From Rheum nobile (taxonomy: Eukaryota; Streptophyta; Magnoliopsida; Caryophyllales; Polygonaceae), in contig WOAB01000124.1 of NCBI GenBank assembly GCA_027886185.1, positions 1,922,001-1,986,000 of the forward strand: 64,000 nucleotides of DNA. The letters run 5' to 3'. A model generated the notes under the pieces. It saw only the letters and a list, made by a program, of their open reading frames with translations, had not been told where the DNA came from and did not search any database. The first letter of the stretch is position 1. Each line of letters begins with the position of its first letter. This document shows positions 23,726 through 36,282 of the stretch, one piece after another. A program made the position numbers and the translations under genes.

Positions 23726-24654
23726 CTCACACGCAACACACTAATGAATTTGTATTTTTATTATGTTTTTATATTTGTTTTGTGCGTATACGAGTTCTTC
23801 TCTTCCCATTATATATATAGTAGAAAGCTTGTGTTTGGGTGCAATAAATATATTCTCCATGTAAATGAAAATGTTGACAAAAAATGACCGAGATTTGAAG
23901 GTAAAAACTGTAAACTCGTTTTTGATTATATAGCTAGATACTAGTGAAGGAACGGTTTGCTATCCTTGTCAAATAAAGTGATTAATAAAGCCATCTGTTC
24001 ATGTGTAATCTGGATTTCCACGCAGAAGCTTATAATTAAATATGAAATTATGATATTTCATAATTCTATTATTTGTTCAGCTTTAAGGGTGGACTTACAA
24101 GTATTAACAATGACTGTAAATATAGATCGTAAAGTCAGGTAAAGTATTATTCAGTTAGGTAGTGAAGTGTACGTGTTTTGTTATAAGGAATCATGAGTCT
24201 AATTCCCCACCCAATAAATATATACAGTTACAATCACGTACATATATAGACAAATTAGATTTAGATCCACTAGGCACAATCAAATTTAATTTCAAATTAG
24301 ATCCGACAAGTATGGAGTTTGAAAAGTTGACAATATTAATTTTGTTAGTCACTGATTTTCTAGTGTGTGACTACATATGTTAATAGCTTAAATTTAAAAA
24401 TTAATTTTAAACTATTTTTTAAAATGAAAGAAATAAATTCTTAAAAAAGTTAAATTAATAATAAAAAATTATTAATTCTAAACATATAAATTTTATTGTG
24501 CACCTATGGAAATTAGAAACACACTAGAAAAAACCTTGTACTTATAACTATTACAAACAAGTAAGTGGGGGCTAAATTAGTCATTTAGCTAGTCAGACTG
24601 GTGTGTGTGGAGTGCTAAAAAGTGATTATTGTAGCTATATAGTACTCTGTAGTA
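23726..24654. other. 3' flank of ZAT-like gene; polyadenylation signal, otherwise AT-rich
   Basis: AATAAA at 23843-23848, about 120 bp after the stop, is a plausible polyadenylation signal. From there to the mariner end at 24655 I see no gene. Confidence 0.5.
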
Positions 24655-24916
24655 CTCTCTCCGTCCCATAATATAAGTCATATTTTTCATTTTGGCTGTC
24701 CCAAAAAGTTCACTATATTTACTTTTCTTTCTATTTATATCCATAATTATTTCTCATATTACCCTCCTAAATTCTCTATATTTGCCCAATCTATCGTATT
24801 ATATTTTATTTTATTCTCACCCCTTACCTACCCACATCATTATATTTATTACTCTCCCCTCCATAAATCACTCTATCTCTCTCACACACTCACGAGAATT
24901 CACTCTCTCTCATAAC

Positions 24917-25108
24917 TCTCGAATTCTCTAATTTCTCATCTGCCCTCTCTCTCACTGCTCCCTTGAACCCTAATCTCTCTCTCTCACACTCAAACGCCGC
25001 TCATTTGCAGTCTCTCGAATTCTCTAATCTCTCATCTGCCCTCTCTCTCACCGCTCTCTTGAACCCTAATCTCTCTCTCTCACACTCAAACGCCGCTCGA
25101 ACTCTCCA
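24917..25108. repeat. Tandem duplication of about 96 bp in the mariner left arm
   Basis: Two copies start at 24917 and 25013 (TCTCGAATTCTCTAAT) and end with CTCAAACGCCGCTC. They are CT-rich like a plant 5' leader and precede the small ORF. A shorter duplication (CTCGTCTCCTCTTCTTCATC) follows at 25247-25300. Confidence 0.8.
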
Positions 25109-26017
25109 ATCTCTCCCTCTGCCCTCTCTCTGAGTCTGTTTTAGGGTCGATATCCTCAGTTTTTTGTTCAAATCTGTGAACGTTGCCTTGATCTTGGTCT
25201 CTGGATCTTGGTTTGTTGATATTTGTGGGTGGATCTTGGTTTCTGGATCTCGTCTCCTCTTCTTCATCATCTCTAGATCTCGTCTCCTCTTCTTCATCAT
25301 CTATGGATCGTGTCCTCTGGATCTTGGTTTCTGAGAATGAGCTTCCATTGGACAACGAGCTTTGAAGATGGTCCCCTTCTTGGTCATTCCAGTTCTTGCA
25401 CTATGGCGCCCCCGAAGCAGAAGAAATGTCCTTCTGTCTGCTCTCAATACCCTAAGTGTGAATGGGGAAAGCAGTGTAACACTCCCAAATCATAACCCAT
25501 TTGGAAAGGCATTACCGCCAATGATCTCGGAATTTCACCTCCGAAACCACCCAAGGCTAAACCGGATTATTCAAATCATACATAACATTTATATAATCCA
25601 TAAACCAACGGTTCAAACATAAGTCAGGGGATTACAACCCAATCCCCGTAGGATAAAACATTATTTCAGAGTAAATACATAGCGGGAGTCTTTAAAGGTA
25701 AAACAAGTCTTGACCATAGCGCTCAACGCCAAGGATCTCAACCTGAATAAACTTATCAAAAACATTGTCCGTCATAGTCGTTCTTAGCCTTCACTGGGTG
25801 GAAACTTGTCTGATGTGCCGAATCGAACGGATGACACCAGCCCACATGCAAAGAACAATGTTTGTGGGTTAGTCTAATGAAAGACTAGCAAGGGTACAAA
25901 GCAGAGTGGTTCTAAGTAGTCATATTAGGTTAGACTCATCGTTTCTCGGATAATAACCGATAACGATAGCCAACCACCATACTTCTACTGGAATATCTCA
26001 AACGACATGATCAAGAG

Positions 26018-26082
26018 AAGACTCCAACGGAAATGAGTCTTATAGGAAAATCCAAGAGAAAGACTCCAAAGGATCGAGTCTT
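26018..26082 (-). promoter_or_regulatory. Twin stem-loops in element B 3' LTR
   Basis: Palindromes at 26018-26041 and 26060-26082 have AAGACTC/GAGTCTT arms, the same as at 34735-34799 and as in LTRs A and D. Confidence 0.6.
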
Positions 26083-27557
26083 ATCGGAAGCATGATAAAT
26101 GTCTGGAATATTATAAGTTCATATATAAACATGTAAAGTCAAAAACTGACTGAGATGCTTCGGTTCACGACCAACCTCACCGTATAATGCGAATCACCGC
26201 ACTATACGAATCCAGATCGGAAAGAGAACGTACTACATTCAAGTCAGGGCGAGTTTCCTAGTCGCACTAAACTTAGTTGCACTACTCGCCAAAGGTATAT
26301 TAATTATGTGCACTCGGGCACTTATCTTATACAATTCCAAAACGATCAATCACGTTTCAAGATTTTAGAATCTCGTCCTCGGCGGACATGAGATATAGAG
26401 AGTTGGGACTAAATCCCTGAGTTTGGCACCAGCTGTTGTGCACATCCCCTATGCTCGGATAGGAGAGGGTCATGACCAAAGAAAAGTGTTGGGGCCTGGA
26501 CATCCCATCCACTTGGTTATAAAGAAATGACTAGTACTCACTGAGAGATACCGAGTAGCGTTCCTACGAATACTCATTCTAACTAAGCAGTTCAGAACAG
26601 TCAATTATAATAAATCCCTCAAGGCCAATATCTCAGATATATTTCAATCTAGATCATACATATATAATAGCGTTGTTCTAGCAGATATACAACCTATTAT
26701 AATGTTCATTTTATCTTTCCAAAGATAATTTCATAAAACGATTCCAGACATGAACAATAATCAATCCAAATTAATTAACAATTAAGCAATTGATAATTAA
26801 TGGAATTATGGAATGATAAGCAAGAGCGAACCGCCACTTGCCTTGGATCTGACGAAAGCTTCGAAAGCTTGGTTTCAAAGAGTTTCTGAGTCCAGAACGG
26901 GAACAATTCCTGAATAAAATTCATATGGAACGACCCATAACAAGACCCTAAATTAGATTCAATATCTGTATATACGAATCTAATGGAATACGAGACAAAG
27001 GAATAAGGCCAAAGCCCATGCCCAACACCAAGACACACAACCGGCATGGCCACCGCGGGTGCGGCGTGCACATGGCGCGAGGTGCGGCACACAGGCAGGG
27101 GCGAGGACAAGGCTGGCAACGGGGGAAACTCACCCAAATCGAACCCCCTTGTCTTCGATTCTCCTTGGTTTGTTTCTACCACCTTATTAAGCTTCCAACA
27201 AGCTTCAAAAGGCCCCTGAGAACTGATCAAAACAAAGCCCAAACAACCACGAAAATCGGGTTCAAAGTTCAGCAAAAGTCACAAATTTCTGAAGGGAAAA
27301 TCAGTGGTTTGCAAGGGTTTTCTTACCAATTTTCGATCGACCTCTAGTTCGAATCGACCTTGGCTATTCTTTTCACCCTCTTAAGCTACACTTCACCTTC
27401 AATATGCAACTTCGATCTGGCCAAACGAATGAGTGAATCGATCAGAAATCGAATTCAAAGTTCAGCTCATGAACACGTTTTCTGGTTTTGACAGCAAAAG
27501 AGAGGACGAAAATGGTGAGGAGCCAACTTCTGGCCTTTCTCACGACCTCTCCTCCTC

Positions 27558-27564
27558 TTTTATA
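27558..27564 (-). promoter_or_regulatory. TATA box, element B 3' LTR
   Basis: TATAAAA on the coding strand lies about 420 bp into the LTR; it is identical in the 5' LTR. Confidence 0.7.
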
Positions 27565-27986
27565 GGCAAACCGAAAAGAGCCCTTGAAAGACAAGTATAC
27601 CAGGTGGTGGACAAGCTAGGCCCCGTAGCCTTGGCAAGTCACCAAGCCTAGTTGCCAGCTGCACCAAGTTGGTTGTCAGATGCTGAAAAAATCTGCTGGA
27701 AGTGGTGTGCTGTGGAGGCTAAGGCATTAAAGGCCGACTTCCTCTTTGGCTCTTTTGTCTTATTTACCTTAAATGGTAAATTTACTTAACCCCGGGTTAA
27801 ATATATTTGTACACGAACGAGCTTTTAAGCCAAAAATACCTTAACTGTATTTTATATTGCCCAGAAAAATATTACAGAAGCCAAACATTACACAGAATGT
27901 TCGTATCTCTTCAAAATTAATCTGGCTCGCAATATGGCTTAAGAAAATTCAAAAATTTTATTCGTGCAAATATACGGGATATTACA

Positions 27987-28004
27987 TCACTCCCCCCTTA
28001 AAAG
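27987..28004 (-). promoter_or_regulatory. Polypurine tract, element B
   Basis: The coding strand reads TTTTAAGGGGGGAGTGA directly before the 3' LTR. This is the expected primer site for plus-strand DNA synthesis during reverse transcription. Confidence 0.85.
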
Positions 28005-28022
28005 AAGTTTCGACCCCGAAAC

Positions 28023-31000
28023 TTAGGTCGCAAACATCTCGGGAAAGCGTCTACTTATATCCTCTTCCGTTTCCCAAGTCTCCCAGGTAACATCCTCGGT
28101 TCCGGACTTAGACCACAAAATTCGTACCAGAGGTACGACCTTGTTGCGCAACTGCTTCACACGACGCTCCAAAATGCGTACAGGTGTTTCTTCATATGTA
28201 CCGTCTGTCTGAATCTCAATATCCTCATAACTCAGCACATGAGATTCATCTGGCACATATTTCCTTAGAAGAGAAACGTGAAACACATTATGCACATGAT
28301 GTGCTGATGGTGGCAATGCTAAACGATATGCTAGCGATCCCACTCTGTCAAGAATCTCAAATGGTCCCACATAGCGAGGGTTAAGTTTCCCACGCTTACC
28401 AAATCTGAAAACTCCTCTGGATGGCGATACTCTGACAAATACTTTGTCGCCAACCTCAAATTCGACATTCCTATGCTTCGGGTCCGCGTAAGACTTCTGT
28501 CGACTCTGAGCTGTCAACATTCTTTGTCTGATCAGTGCAATATCTGCAGTAGTTCTCTCGACCAACTCTGGTCCGAGCAGAATCTTGTCGGCGTTATCGT
28601 CCCAACAAATCGGCGATCTGCACTTCCGACCATACAAGGCTTCAAATGGAGCCATTTTGATCGTAGCATGCCAACTATTGTTGTATGTGAACTCGATTAG
28701 ACTCAAGTTGTCTTCCCAGCTAGTCGGACGATCGAGTACACACGCTCTCAGCATATCCTCCAAAGTCTGGATAGTCCTCTCAGACTGTCCATCCGTTTGA
28801 GGATGAAAGGCAGTACTAAATCTCAACTCGGTTCCCATGGCCTTATGGAGTTCTCTCCAGAATCTGGATGTGAAACGGCCATCACGATCCGAGACAATGG
28901 TCTTTGGGATACCATGTAACCGGACAATCTCATGCAGAAACACTTCGGCTAACTTCGAAACTCCCCATGTTGATTTGATAGCCACGAAGTGAGCACTCTT
29001 CGTAAGTCTATCAACAATTACCCATATTACATCCTTCTGGGTTCTAGTCCTGGGTAATCCAGTGACGAAGTCCATTGCAATATCTTCCCATTTCCACTCT
29101 GGCACGGGAAGAGGTAGCAATTCACCGCCTGGCCTACGGTGTTCTATCTTGACTTTCTGACAAGTCAAGCATTTTGCTACAAATTCTGCTACATCCCCTT
29201 TCATGTTTGGCCACCAGAATTGCTTCCGGAAGTCCTTGTACATTTTGCTAGAGCCAGGATGTACAGAGTAAGCTGATGAATGGGCTTCCCTCATCACCAA
29301 TTGGCGAAGACCATCAACGTCAGGCATACAGATGCGATCTTGAAACCAAAGTGATCCATCCTCTTGAATCACAAAACCGGGAGCTTTCTCGCTTAATACT
29401 TCGCTGCTTAGCTTTACCAGGATGATATCATCAATATGCTTTTCTCGTATTTGATCAAGTAGCGTAGCCTGAATTTCCAACATGCTCAGGTATCCTCTAC
29501 GTTGATTATACAAGATTTCAGCCTCACATATCAATTGGTTCAGCTTGACTTGAGCAGTGAGAAGTTCTACAACTGTCTCATGCGGTGTCTTTCGACTCAA
29601 CGCATCGGCTACAACATTAGCCTTGCCTGGATGATATAGCAATTCAATGTCATAGTCCTTGAGTAATTCTAACCAGCGTCGTTGTCTCATATTCAACTCC
29701 TTCTGAGTGAATATATATTTGAGACTCTTATGGTCCGTGAAGATTTGAAATCTTACACCATATAGATAGTGTCTCCAAATCTTCAATGCAAACACTACTG
29801 CTGCTAATTCCAAATCATGGGCCGGATAGTTTTCTTCATAGGTTTTTAGTTGTCGAGATGCATAAGCAATCACTCTGCCCTTCTGCATTAATACACAACC
29901 CAAACCACTTTTAGAAGCATCACTATAGACCACGTACCCATCATTCCCTTCTGGCAGTGCTAGAACCGGTGCAGAGGTTAAACACTGTTTCAATTTCTGA
30001 AAACTGGCCTCGCACTTGTCATTCCAGACAAACTTCTTATGGACCTTGCGGAGTAAACCGGTCATAGGTAGAGCGATCTTAGCAAATCCCTCCACGAACC
30101 GTCTATAATATCCCGCAAGTCCAAGAAAACTGCGCACCTCTTTCACATTCTGAGGACGCTTCCAGTTTGCTACAGCTTCAATCTTCTAGGGATCAACCAT
30201 CACCCCATTCTCATTGATCACGTGGCCTAAGAAAGCCACTTCTCTGATCCAAAAGTCACATTTAGACAATTTCGCATAAAGCTTATTTTGTCTAAGGATT
30301 GACAAGACAATCTGTAGATGTTCCTCGTGAGCTTCTTCACTCGGAGAGTAGATCAAAATGTCGTCGATGAAAACCACCACGAACTTATCCAAGTACTGGT
30401 GAAAACATCGGTTCATCAAATCCATGAAGACGGCAGGAGCGTTGGTAAGTCCAAATGGCATAACTACAAACTCGTAGTGACCATATCTTGTCCGGAATGC
30501 TGTCCTCGGAATATCTTCCTCACGAATCCTGAGTTGGTGGTAACCGGATCTCAGATCGATCTTGGAAAATACTTTTGCTCCCTGCAATTGGTCTAACAAA
30601 TCATCAATCCTAGGCAAAGGATACTTGTTCTTAATCGTGACTTTGTTCAACTCACGATAGTCGATGCAAAGTCTAAACGATCCATCTTTCTTCTTAACAA
30701 ACAAAACCGGAGCACCCCAAGGTGATGCACTCGGTCTTATATATCCTTTGTCAAGAAGATCCTCCAGCTGCTTCTTCAACTCTTGTATCTCGGCAGGAGC
30801 CATCCGATACGGTGCTTTAGAAATTGGTGCAGTACCAGGCTCAAGATCAATTGTAAACTCTACGATGCGATACGGGGGTAATCCAGGAATTTCCTCCGGG
30901 AAAACATCCGGGAATTCCCTAACAACTGGAATATCAAGTACTGATGGTTCATCTTTCTTGGGCTCATCCAGGTAACAGAGATACCCGACACAACCTTGTC

Positions 31001-32747
31001 GAAGTAGCTTAAACGCAGCCATCGCATTGATGAGCTTGCCGTTATCCGCTTCATTTCGACCCTTAAACTTACATATACGCTGGCCCCCCGATGAAACCGT
31101 CACAGTTCTCGAATTAAAGTTGATTACCGCTCCATGACGCGTCATCCAATCCATACCAAGGATAATGTCATAAGGAGTAATATCAATGCAGATCAAATCT
31201 GCGTCAAATTCCTTACCTTGAATGGTAACTGGGAATTTTGACAGACGTTTGGTTCCCACTAATTGGTTTCCATTAGGAAGACTTACAACAAAAGGCTCAC
31301 AAGCTTCGTTGCAAACTAATCCTAACTTGCTAACACAGCTCTCAGATATAAAGGAATGGGTAGCACCCGAATCAAACAAAATGCATACTGGGGTAGAGTG
31401 GAGGTATAGGGTACCTTGAGCAATCGGAGTATTGGGTCCATCCGCCTTACGCATCCCGTACAAGCGTTGACCTTGCCCTTCAGACACAGTTGGGGCTTTC
31501 CCTTTGTTATGCGCAGTAGTCTGAGTCGACGGACTGGGACTCTCCATTGGCTTGAATCTAGGCCGGTTGTTCTGGTTCACAGACCCCTGCTGTGATTCGG
31601 CACCCATCTGCCTATTTCGCGGACAGAACGTCTGCAAACGCCCTTCCTTGCCACAAGAAAAACAAGTCTTCTTCTCTCTTGGACACACATTGCTCTTGTG
31701 CCCAAGTACACCACAGTTGAAACACTGAATCGGCTTCTTACTCTGGCCAGACTGTTGTGTAGACCCACTCTGAGTCATCTCAGTCTTAGCCCTGCCAGAT
31801 TTAGCAAAGTTCGACGGCGGCGCAGGACGTTTAAAACCACTTGCCTGAGATTGATTCTGCATCGATCTCTGGCGGTTACGTCTCTTAGCTGAATCTTCTA
31901 GAGTCACTTCCAGCTTATAGGCTGCATCCATATATTTCTCCAAGGTAGAGCAATTATGGTGCACCATTAAGGGCTTGATGTCAGGACTCATCCATTCATG
32001 GAAGTACATGATCTTTTGCTCTTCACTGGATACATCTGATCCAGCATATTGCAGCAAGTGATTAAACTTGGTGGCTAACTCAGTCACCTTTAATCCATCG
32101 ATCTTTGGGTACAAAAATTCTTTACGTTTCTCTTCCCTCATGGCTCGAGAAAAGAAACGATCAATTATTTTTGTCTTGAACATCGCCCAGTTCAGATCAG
32201 GGTTGTCTGTAAGTCCACTATTTTCCCACCACTCGCTGGCATCTTCCTTCAGTTGGAGAGACGCTATATGCACCTTTTCAGCTTCAGTGCATTCTACGTT
32301 GCGAAACAATCTCTCCATATGGGAAAACCAGTGAGTCACACGGACTGACTCACCTTTCCCGTTGTAACAATCAGGTCTCATAGAAGTTATGGTCTTCAAA
32401 GCTCGACCATAATTTCTTCTATTCCCGACTGCATTCTCTGGAATCACAGGTTCCTGAACTTCTGGTGCTCCAACCCTGGGAACTGGTGGAGGAATTGGCA
32501 CTCCTTGTGCCTGAGGTGCATTTGGTCGTAGAGCGTCAGCCATTGCTTGCATCACAATCCCTCGGATTGCTGCAACTGCTGCCTCATCGAACACCATAGG
32601 AGCATTGGCCGGAGCTTGGCCATTGCCCTCAGGGTTAGCATTGGATGCAGAGTCATGCACCTCCTCAAGGTTTGCAGCATCCCTTCCAGCTAGTCTGAGA
32701 TGACCACTAGGTCCAGTACCGTTACGGTTGTTTCTCGTGTTCACCAT
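28023..32747 (-). pseudogene. Element B gag-pol polyprotein, one premature stop
   Basis: From the ATG at 32747 the frame covers about 1574 residues in one reading frame, interrupted only by TAG at 30186-30188 (codon 854, in VDP-stop-KIEAV). Element A and the family have Gln there, so CAG changed to TAG. Domains in order are gag core (about 115-270), zinc knuckles CFNCGVLGHKSNVC and CFSCGKEGRLQTFC, protease LFDSGATHSF, RT LCIDYRELNK and FIDDILIYS, RNase H YSDASKSGLG and FTDHKSLKYIF, integrase zinc region (HPG to CLTCQ) and catalytic core (VIVDRLTKSAH, VSDRDGRF, HPQTDGQSERT), and a chromodomain-like end (ILERRVKQLRNKVVPLVRI). The second knuckle has Arg in place of His. The stop removes RNase H and integrase unless it is read through. 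Confidence 0.95.
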
Positions 32748-33002
32748 CTGTTTACCGATCAAATTCCAAGGATTCGTTACATTAATATCTCTTCAGCATA
32801 TTGAATGTAATAAAATCAACTCAGAATAGATCAACTTGGTAATATATATATATATATGATGAACTTCTTAACATCGCCGCAAGGTTCAACAAAATTAATT
32901 CTTTAGAGCTTTTGACAAAATTGCTCTAAGAATTTAGTACTACATCATATAATATCCGACTATTATACATAAGTACTATTATTTGTTATACTGGTTCTTT
33001 CT

Positions 33003-33983
33003 TCACAGGCCCCTAAAACGCTTCTTGTATGGAATGCTACTCATGCAAGGCTTCTTTGGATGAGGCTCCTCGTCGGAATCAGATGACTGATCTTGCGCAC
33101 CACTAGGTCCTGGTTCACCTGATCCACCCACGGAATTCGGTGTCTGGGACCTTATGCTAGGCACACGAGTTTCCTGATTATCCTCTTGACTTGCCTCCTG
33201 AATTCCTTCCCACCATTGAGGGTTTCTCGTCATTTCCTCTATTTCACGTAGATTTTGCAGAGTCCGCTGCCGACTTTGGCGGATAATCTCCTGCAATTCG
33301 GGATTCGTCCGGCGCCTTCTTCGATTATGAAGGGGCGGAGCATTTTCCGAAGCATAGCGTGATTCACTTCTATCCATGAGATCATACTCAATGTAAAGTG
33401 CTTCCCACTCGGCGTCGGTCAAAGGTGTATAATCAGTCTCAGCCGATAGATCGGGATCGTCAACTTGCATTCCAGGGTCTTCCTGGTCCTGCCCTTCTTG
33501 AGTCTCCTCGAGAATTACCTCTTCCTGAGGGTCATCTTCCTCGGGATCTTCGTCTAGATCCTCATCAGGGTCTATATCTGAAATGATCCTGGTGACCGAC
33601 TCGGTTTCTACATCTTCATCAAGATTTTCTCCTGAGTACTCAGATGTATCACCGTCTATGTCAACCTGCACAGTCTCCTCATCTTCCTCATTCCCCTCTG
33701 GAATAGGGTCAATCATGTAATCATTGTCGTAGTAGCCTTGGGCATACCTCGATGGCTCAACCCTTGGTACAACAGGTTCCATGACTGGAATCACCGCATT
33801 ATCGGACCTCAACACCACTGATTCGGGAAGGACGTGCTTCACATCCTCCTCATCCTCTGGTGATTTGCTTGAGCTTCCGATTTCGAAATGCCGCTGGGGA
33901 TTAGGAAGGTTAAATCTATCGGGAGATGATGGAGCCATCTCAATCTCCCCCGAGTCCCTTTGAAAGGATAAGCACGCGCCCAT
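33003..33983 (-). CDS. Element B accessory acidic ORF upstream of gag, N-myristoylation-like start
   Basis: This 326-codon open frame is intact and lies between the primer binding site and gag on the coding strand, about 210 bp inside the 5' LTR. It starts MGACLSFQ: Gly2 with Ser6 fits the N-myristoylation pattern, and Cys4 could be palmitoylated. The middle is strongly acidic (DEDLDEDPEEDDPQEE) and the last 20 residues are basic (KKPCMSSIPYKKRFRGL). Element A has a related ORF at the same place that keeps MGA, Ser6, VVLxSD and the acidic region, so it is a lineage feature and not a chance frame. I recognise no family. Ogre-type elements also have an ORF before gag, but I cannot say whether this is related. 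A role in membrane or particle targeting is inference only. Confidence 0.75.
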   Translation of the reverse strand: MGACLSFQRDSGEIEMAPSSPDRFNLPNPQRHFEIGSSSKSPEDEEDVKHVLPESVVLRSDNAVIPVMEPVVPRVEPSRYAQGYYDNDYMIDPIPEGNEEDEETVQVDIDGDTSEYSGENLDEDVETESVTRIISDIDPDEDLDEDPEEDDPQEEVILEETQEGQDQEDPGMQVDDPDLSAETDYTPLTDAEWEALYIEYDLMDRSESRYASENAPPLHNRRRRRTNPELQEIIRQSRQRTLQNLREIEEMTRNPQWWEGIQEASQEDNQETRVPSIRSQTPNSVGGSGEPGPSGAQDQSSDSDEEPHPKKPCMSSIPYKKRFRGL

Positions 33984-34175
33984 ATCCTATAGGCGACGAG
34001 AATGAAATTAGTCTTTCTAAATATAGAAGTTTGCTTTCCATATTAGACCAAAGAAGAAGGCACGACTATGAACGGTATTAAAATATGTCTTTTCAAATTC
34101 AAGTTCTTTGAAAACTTTCCTCAGTATAAAACGAGTAAATGGTTTGTCAAATACCCAACCCGTTTTAAAACTTGA

Positions 34176-34187
34176 GCTCTGATACCA
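34176..34187 (-). promoter_or_regulatory. Primer binding site, element B (initiator tRNA-Met)
   Basis: TGGTATCAGAGC on the coding strand starts 5 bases inside the 5' LTR edge, complementary to the 3' end of initiator tRNA-Met. Confidence 0.92.
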
Positions 34188-34734
34188 GATCTGTAACACC
34201 CCCAAATCATAACCCATTTGGAAAGGCATTACCGCCAGTGATCTCGGAATTTCACCTCCGAAACCACCCAAGGCTAAACCGGATTATTCAAATCATACAT
34301 AACATTTATATAATCCATAAACCAACGGTTCAAACATAAGTCAGGGGATTACAACCCAATCCCCGTAGGATAAAACATTGTTTCAGAGTAAATACATAGT
34401 GGGAGTCTTTAAAGGTAAAACAAGTCTTGACCATAGCGCTCAACGCCAAGGATCTCAACCTGAATAAACTTATCAAAAACATTGTCCGTCATAGTCGTTC
34501 TTAGCCTTCACTGGGTGGCAACTTGTCTGATGTGCCGAATCGAACGGATGACACCAGCCCACATGCAAAGAACAATGTTCGTGGGTTAGTCTAATGAAAG
34601 ACTAGCAAGGGTACAAAGCAGAGTGGTTCTAAGTAGTCATATTAGGTTAGACTCATCGTTTCTCGGATAATAACCGATAACGATAGCCAACCACCATACT
34701 TCTACTGGAATATCTCAAACGACATGATCAAGAG

Positions 34735-34799
34735 AAGACTCCAACGGAAATGAGTCTTATAGGAAAATCCAAGAGAAAGACTCCAAAGGATCGAGTCTT
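34735..34799 (-). promoter_or_regulatory. Twin stem-loops in element B 5' LTR leader
   Basis: Palindromes at 34735-34758 and 34777-34799 have 7 bp AAGACTC/GAGTCTT arms. They lie in the transcribed leader, so they could fold in the element RNA. They are conserved between families A and B although the bases between the arms differ. Confidence 0.6.
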
Positions 34800-36275
34800 A
34801 TCGGAAGCATGATAAATGTCTGGAATATTATAAGTTCATATATAAACATGTAAAGTCAAAAACTGACTGAGATGCTTCGGTTCACGACCAACCTCACCGT
34901 ATAATGCGAATCACCGCACTATACGAATCCAGATCGGAAAGAGAACGTACTACATTCAAGTCAGGGCGAGTTTCCTAGTCGCACTAAACTTAGTTGCACT
35001 ACTCGCCAAAGGTATATTAATTATGTGCACTCGGGCACTTATCTTATACAATTCCAAAACGATCAATCACGTTTCAAGATTTTAGAATCTCGTCCTCGGC
35101 GGACATGAGATATAGAGAGTTGGGACTAAATTCCTGAGTTTGGCACCAGCTGTTGTGCACATCCCCTATGCTCGGATAGGAGAGGGTCATGACCAAAGAA
35201 AAGTGTTGGGGCCTGGACATCCCATCCACTTGGTTATAAAGAAACGACACAGGCATCACTGAGAGATACCGAGTAGCGTTCCTACGAATACTCGTTCTAA
35301 CTAAGCAGTTCAGAACAGTCAATTATAATAAAGCCCTCAAGGCCAATATCTCAGATATATTTCAATCTAGATCATACATATATAATAGCATTGTTCTAGC
35401 AGATATACAACCTATTATAATGTTCATTTTATCTTTCCAAAGATAATTTCATAAAACGATTTCAGACATGAACAATAATCAATTCAAATTAATTAACAAT
35501 TAAGCAATTGATAATTAATGGAATTATGGAATGATAAGCAAGAGCGAACCGCCACTTGCCTTGGATCTGACGAAAGCTTCGAAAGCTTGGTTTCAAAGAG
35601 TTTCTGAGTCCAGAACGGGAACAATTCCTGAATAAAATTCATATGGAACGACCCATAACAAGACCCTAAATTAGATTCAATATCTGTATATACGAATCTA
35701 ATGGAATACGAGACAAAGGAATAAGGCCAAAGCCCATGCCCAACACCAAGACACACAACCGGCATGGCCACCGCGGGTGCGGCGGGCACATGGCGCGGGG
35801 TGCGGCACACAGGCAGGGGCGATGACAAGGCTGGCAACGGGGGAAACTCACCCAAATCGAACCCCCTTGGCTTCGATTCTCCTTGGTTTGTTTCTACCAC
35901 CTTATTAAGCTTCCAACAAGCTTCAAAATGCCCCTGAGAACTGATCAAAACAAAGCCCAAACAACCACGAAAATCGGGTTCAAAGTTCAGCAAAAGTCAC
36001 AAATTTCTGAAGGGAAAATCAGTGGTTTGCAAGGGTTTTCTTACCAATTTTCGATCGACCTCTAGTTCGAATCGACCTTGGCTATTCTTTTCACCCTCTT
36101 AAGCTACACTTCACCTTCAATATGCAACTTCGATCTGGCCAAACGAATGAGTGAATCGATCAGAAATCGAATTCAAAGTTCAGCTCATGAACACGTTTTC
36201 TGGTTTTGACAGCAAAAGAGAGGACGAAAATGGTGAGGAGCCAACTTCTGGCCTTTCTCACGACCTCTCCTCCTC

Positions 36276-36282
36276 TTTTATA
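36276..36282 (-). promoter_or_regulatory. TATA box, element B 5' LTR
   Basis: TATAAAA on the coding strand marks the probable promoter of the element RNA. Confidence 0.7.

Larger units (their letters stand above)
25475..27986 (-). mobile_element. Element B 3' LTR (2512 bp)
   Basis: It starts TGTAACACTCCC and ends GGATATTACA on the plus strand. It differs from the 5' LTR at scattered single bases plus one small cluster near 26529-26540. Open frames of up to 166 codons inside both LTRs are copies of each other and show no protein features. Confidence 0.93.

Noticed and set aside
25475..27986. Open frames of 60-166 codons inside the LTRs of element B (repeated in 34192-36703)
   Set aside because: They are copies in both LTRs, overlap on opposite strands and show no domain, signal or codon pattern; long LTRs give such frames by chance.
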